A stretch of DNA of 64,000 bases from contig NZ_JNVM01000006.1 of NCBI RefSeq assembly GCF_000722545.1, positions 248,001-312,000 of the forward strand. Direction: 5' to 3'. A program made the position numbers and the translations under genes. Origin of the DNA: Paenibacillus tyrphae. Its GTDB lineage: Bacteria; Bacillota; Bacilli; Paenibacillales; NBRC-103111. Every line of letters begins with the position of its first letter. Positions within the stretch are counted from its first letter, which is position 1. A model generated the notes under the pieces. That model was given only the letters and a program-made list of their open reading frames with translations. It made no database searches and was not told the origin of the DNA. This document shows positions 62,587-64,000 of the stretch, one piece after another.

Positions 62587-64000
62587 TTTGCCAAGCATCC
62601 TCCGCATCAAAATGAAAGCGCGTTCCGTCTTTTTTAAGCTGTTGCTCAGCTTTCTCGGGGTGATCGTTCTTCTGGTCATCTTCGAGCTCCTGACCTATGG
62701 TGTTTTCCGGCAAAGCCTCCGCGATGAAATTATCAAATACAATACGGTCAATTTGACGAATACGACGAACGATTACGAGCAGCATTTTGAGCTGCTGGAG
62801 AATACGATGCTGAATTTGTACCTAAACCCCCGGCTGCAGGAGCTGAATGGCAAGCCGTATCTCGATTACGTGGCGGCCAACAAGGTGACGGACTATCTCA
62901 GCAATACCGTATCCAATCGGGCGCTGTACTTGAACAACCTGTTCGTATACGACGTTAAGCATTCGCTTTTGTTGGAGAAATCGAGAGGCGCGAGCCCCGA
63001 ATCCATGTTCACCGAATATTACGTCAATCCCGTTTACACTTACTCGTTCTGGAAAAAGCAATTTGAGCAGGCCGGCCCGATGACGATCTACCCGGCCGCT
63101 TCCTACCTGCGAAACGGCTCGCCGGGCGATTCTACCGGTCCGGTCTGGCCTTTGCTGGTCAAAAGCCGGTTTTATCCGGATTTTATGATGCTGGCTTTTG
63201 TCGATGCGGACCGCATGTTTCAAGCGTTCCACCGCTCGGTCAACGACAACTTTTACGTATTGGACGCAAGCGGCCGTCTGCTGTTCGCTTCGGGCTCCGC
63301 AGCCGATGAGCCTCTGCCTGCTCTGCCTCCGGGACAAGATTGGGTGAAGGCGGATAACCAGTACTTCTTCTACACCACCGGACCGAAGACCGGGTTCACC
63401 TATGTGAATCTCGTGCCGGACGGCCATATTTCGTCCCAATTGATCAAGCTGAATCTGACGTTCGTCGCCGTCCTGCTCGTCACTATCGCGGCCAGTGTCA
63501 CGGTATCCGTCTTGTTCACCGTCCGGTTCAACAACCCAGTTCAACGCATCGTCGAGTCGATCAAAAGCTTGAACGAGCAGGACACCGTGCCCCGGCACGA
63601 TAACGAATTCGAGCTCATCCGCGGCAATATCGGCTTTTTGCTCCAGCAGCGGCATTTGCGGCATCAGGATCTGGAGGAGAAGCATGCGCTGCTGCGCTAT
63701 CACAGCTATATGAACAAGCTGAAAAAAATCCGCGGACTGCCTGTCGCCGGTACGGAGCAGCTAGGCGAACAAAAGCCGTTTCGGGTCGTTCTGTTCTCTC
63801 TCTCGTTCAATCACCCGTTTCACACGGAGATTCAAGCGGAGGAGGAACGCGCCGCATCGTACATTCGCGAATACATTAACCATGTCGTCACGAAGGAGCT
63901 GAAAGGGTCCCTCACGTTCCAAATCGAGCGAAACCAGATTTTATCGATCGTACATCCGGAGCCAGGAGAGGACGACCGCTTGCGCACGACGCTGGATGGC
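62587..64000 (+). CDS. AraC-type membrane regulator, N-terminal sensor part, cut by window end
   Basis: The TTG at 62587 (GGGAG nine bases upstream) opens a frame that continues to the edge (471 codons). An N-terminal membrane helix (KLLLSFLGVIVLLVIFELL), a Cache-like extracellular region and a second helix (LTFVAVLLVTIAASVTVSVL) are followed by a HAMP-like FNNPVQRIVESIKSLNEQD and a coiled region. This matches YesS-type regulators; the AraC helix-turn-helix should lie beyond the window. It is divergent from the sugar uptake operon, which it probably controls in response to the bound sugar. Confidence 0.8.

Noticed and set aside
62822-63703. 293-codon minus frame at the right end
   Set aside because: Antisense to the AraC-type regulator, whose plus frame has membrane helices and HAMP-like sequence.

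Overview
The window looks like a chromosomal segment of a Gram-positive, moderately GC-rich Bacillota of the Paenibacillus/Cohnella type. The evidence is: many lipoproteins with a short signal peptide and lipobox but no outer-membrane genes, strong AGGAGG-type ribosome binding sites, sigma-A promoters, a PbpC-like penicillin-binding lipoprotein, and an Lpl/Ytc-type sugar ABC transporter with a large membrane AraC-type regulator. No rRNA, IS element, prophage integrase or CRISPR array was found.

Region 1 (1-33.3 kb, almost all on the minus strand) is a T6SS-like contractile injection system of unusual make-up. Transcription starts from a good sigma-A promoter at about 30.97 kb. The order is putative sheath, Hcp-like tube, DnaJ-like protein, membrane FHA protein, zinc-ribbon FHA protein, active PP2C phosphatase, membrane pseudophosphatase with a coiled-coil tail, two or three unrecognised probable baseplate proteins, and an Hsp70-like ATPase. 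A divergent gene encodes a membrane VWA protein, and a Ser/Thr kinase lies just beyond it. Then comes a cargo region (18-0 kb): a run of lipoproteins (two with IseA-like inhibitor domains), a tail-lysozyme effector, a DUF4280 (PAAR-like) spike tip, a VgrG fused to an L,D-transpeptidase-like domain, a second VgrG, and a lysozyme plus C39-like peptidase effector. Effectors are each followed by lipoprotein genes, which suggests peptidoglycan-targeting toxins with surface-anchored immunity proteins. No ClpV or TssJLM-type membrane complex is visible. Several cargo genes carry frameshifts.

Region 2 (33.3-47.8 kb) is mostly housekeeping and small accessory genes: a MecA_N-type PBP, glycerate kinase, pyridoxine kinase, a TetR/membrane-protein pair, an aadD-like aminoglycoside nucleotidyltransferase behind a 10-codon leader ORF, an alpha/beta hydrolase with a frameshifted TetR repressor whose operator sits inside the promoter, a DUF6884-like protein, a GNAT fused to an 880-residue unknown region, and an amidohydrolase.

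Region 3 (47.8-56.1 kb) is an RNA-repair locus: rtcB, an RlaP-type nucleotidyltransferase, a helical-repeat gene split by an in-frame TAG, and a Ro60/Rsr (TROVE) gene. Upstream of the Ro60 gene are four tandem hairpin leader repeats and three tandem Y-RNA-like genes with matching architecture and compensatory stem changes. One of these contains a complete tRNA core in circularly permuted order. Two WYL-domain regulators are divergent.

Region 4 (56.1-64 kb) has a gene-poor repeat-rich kilobase, a small membrane protein, then a Gfo/Idh/MocA oxidoreductase, a solute-binding lipoprotein and two sugar permeases on the minus strand. A divergent AraC-type membrane regulator is cut by the window end.
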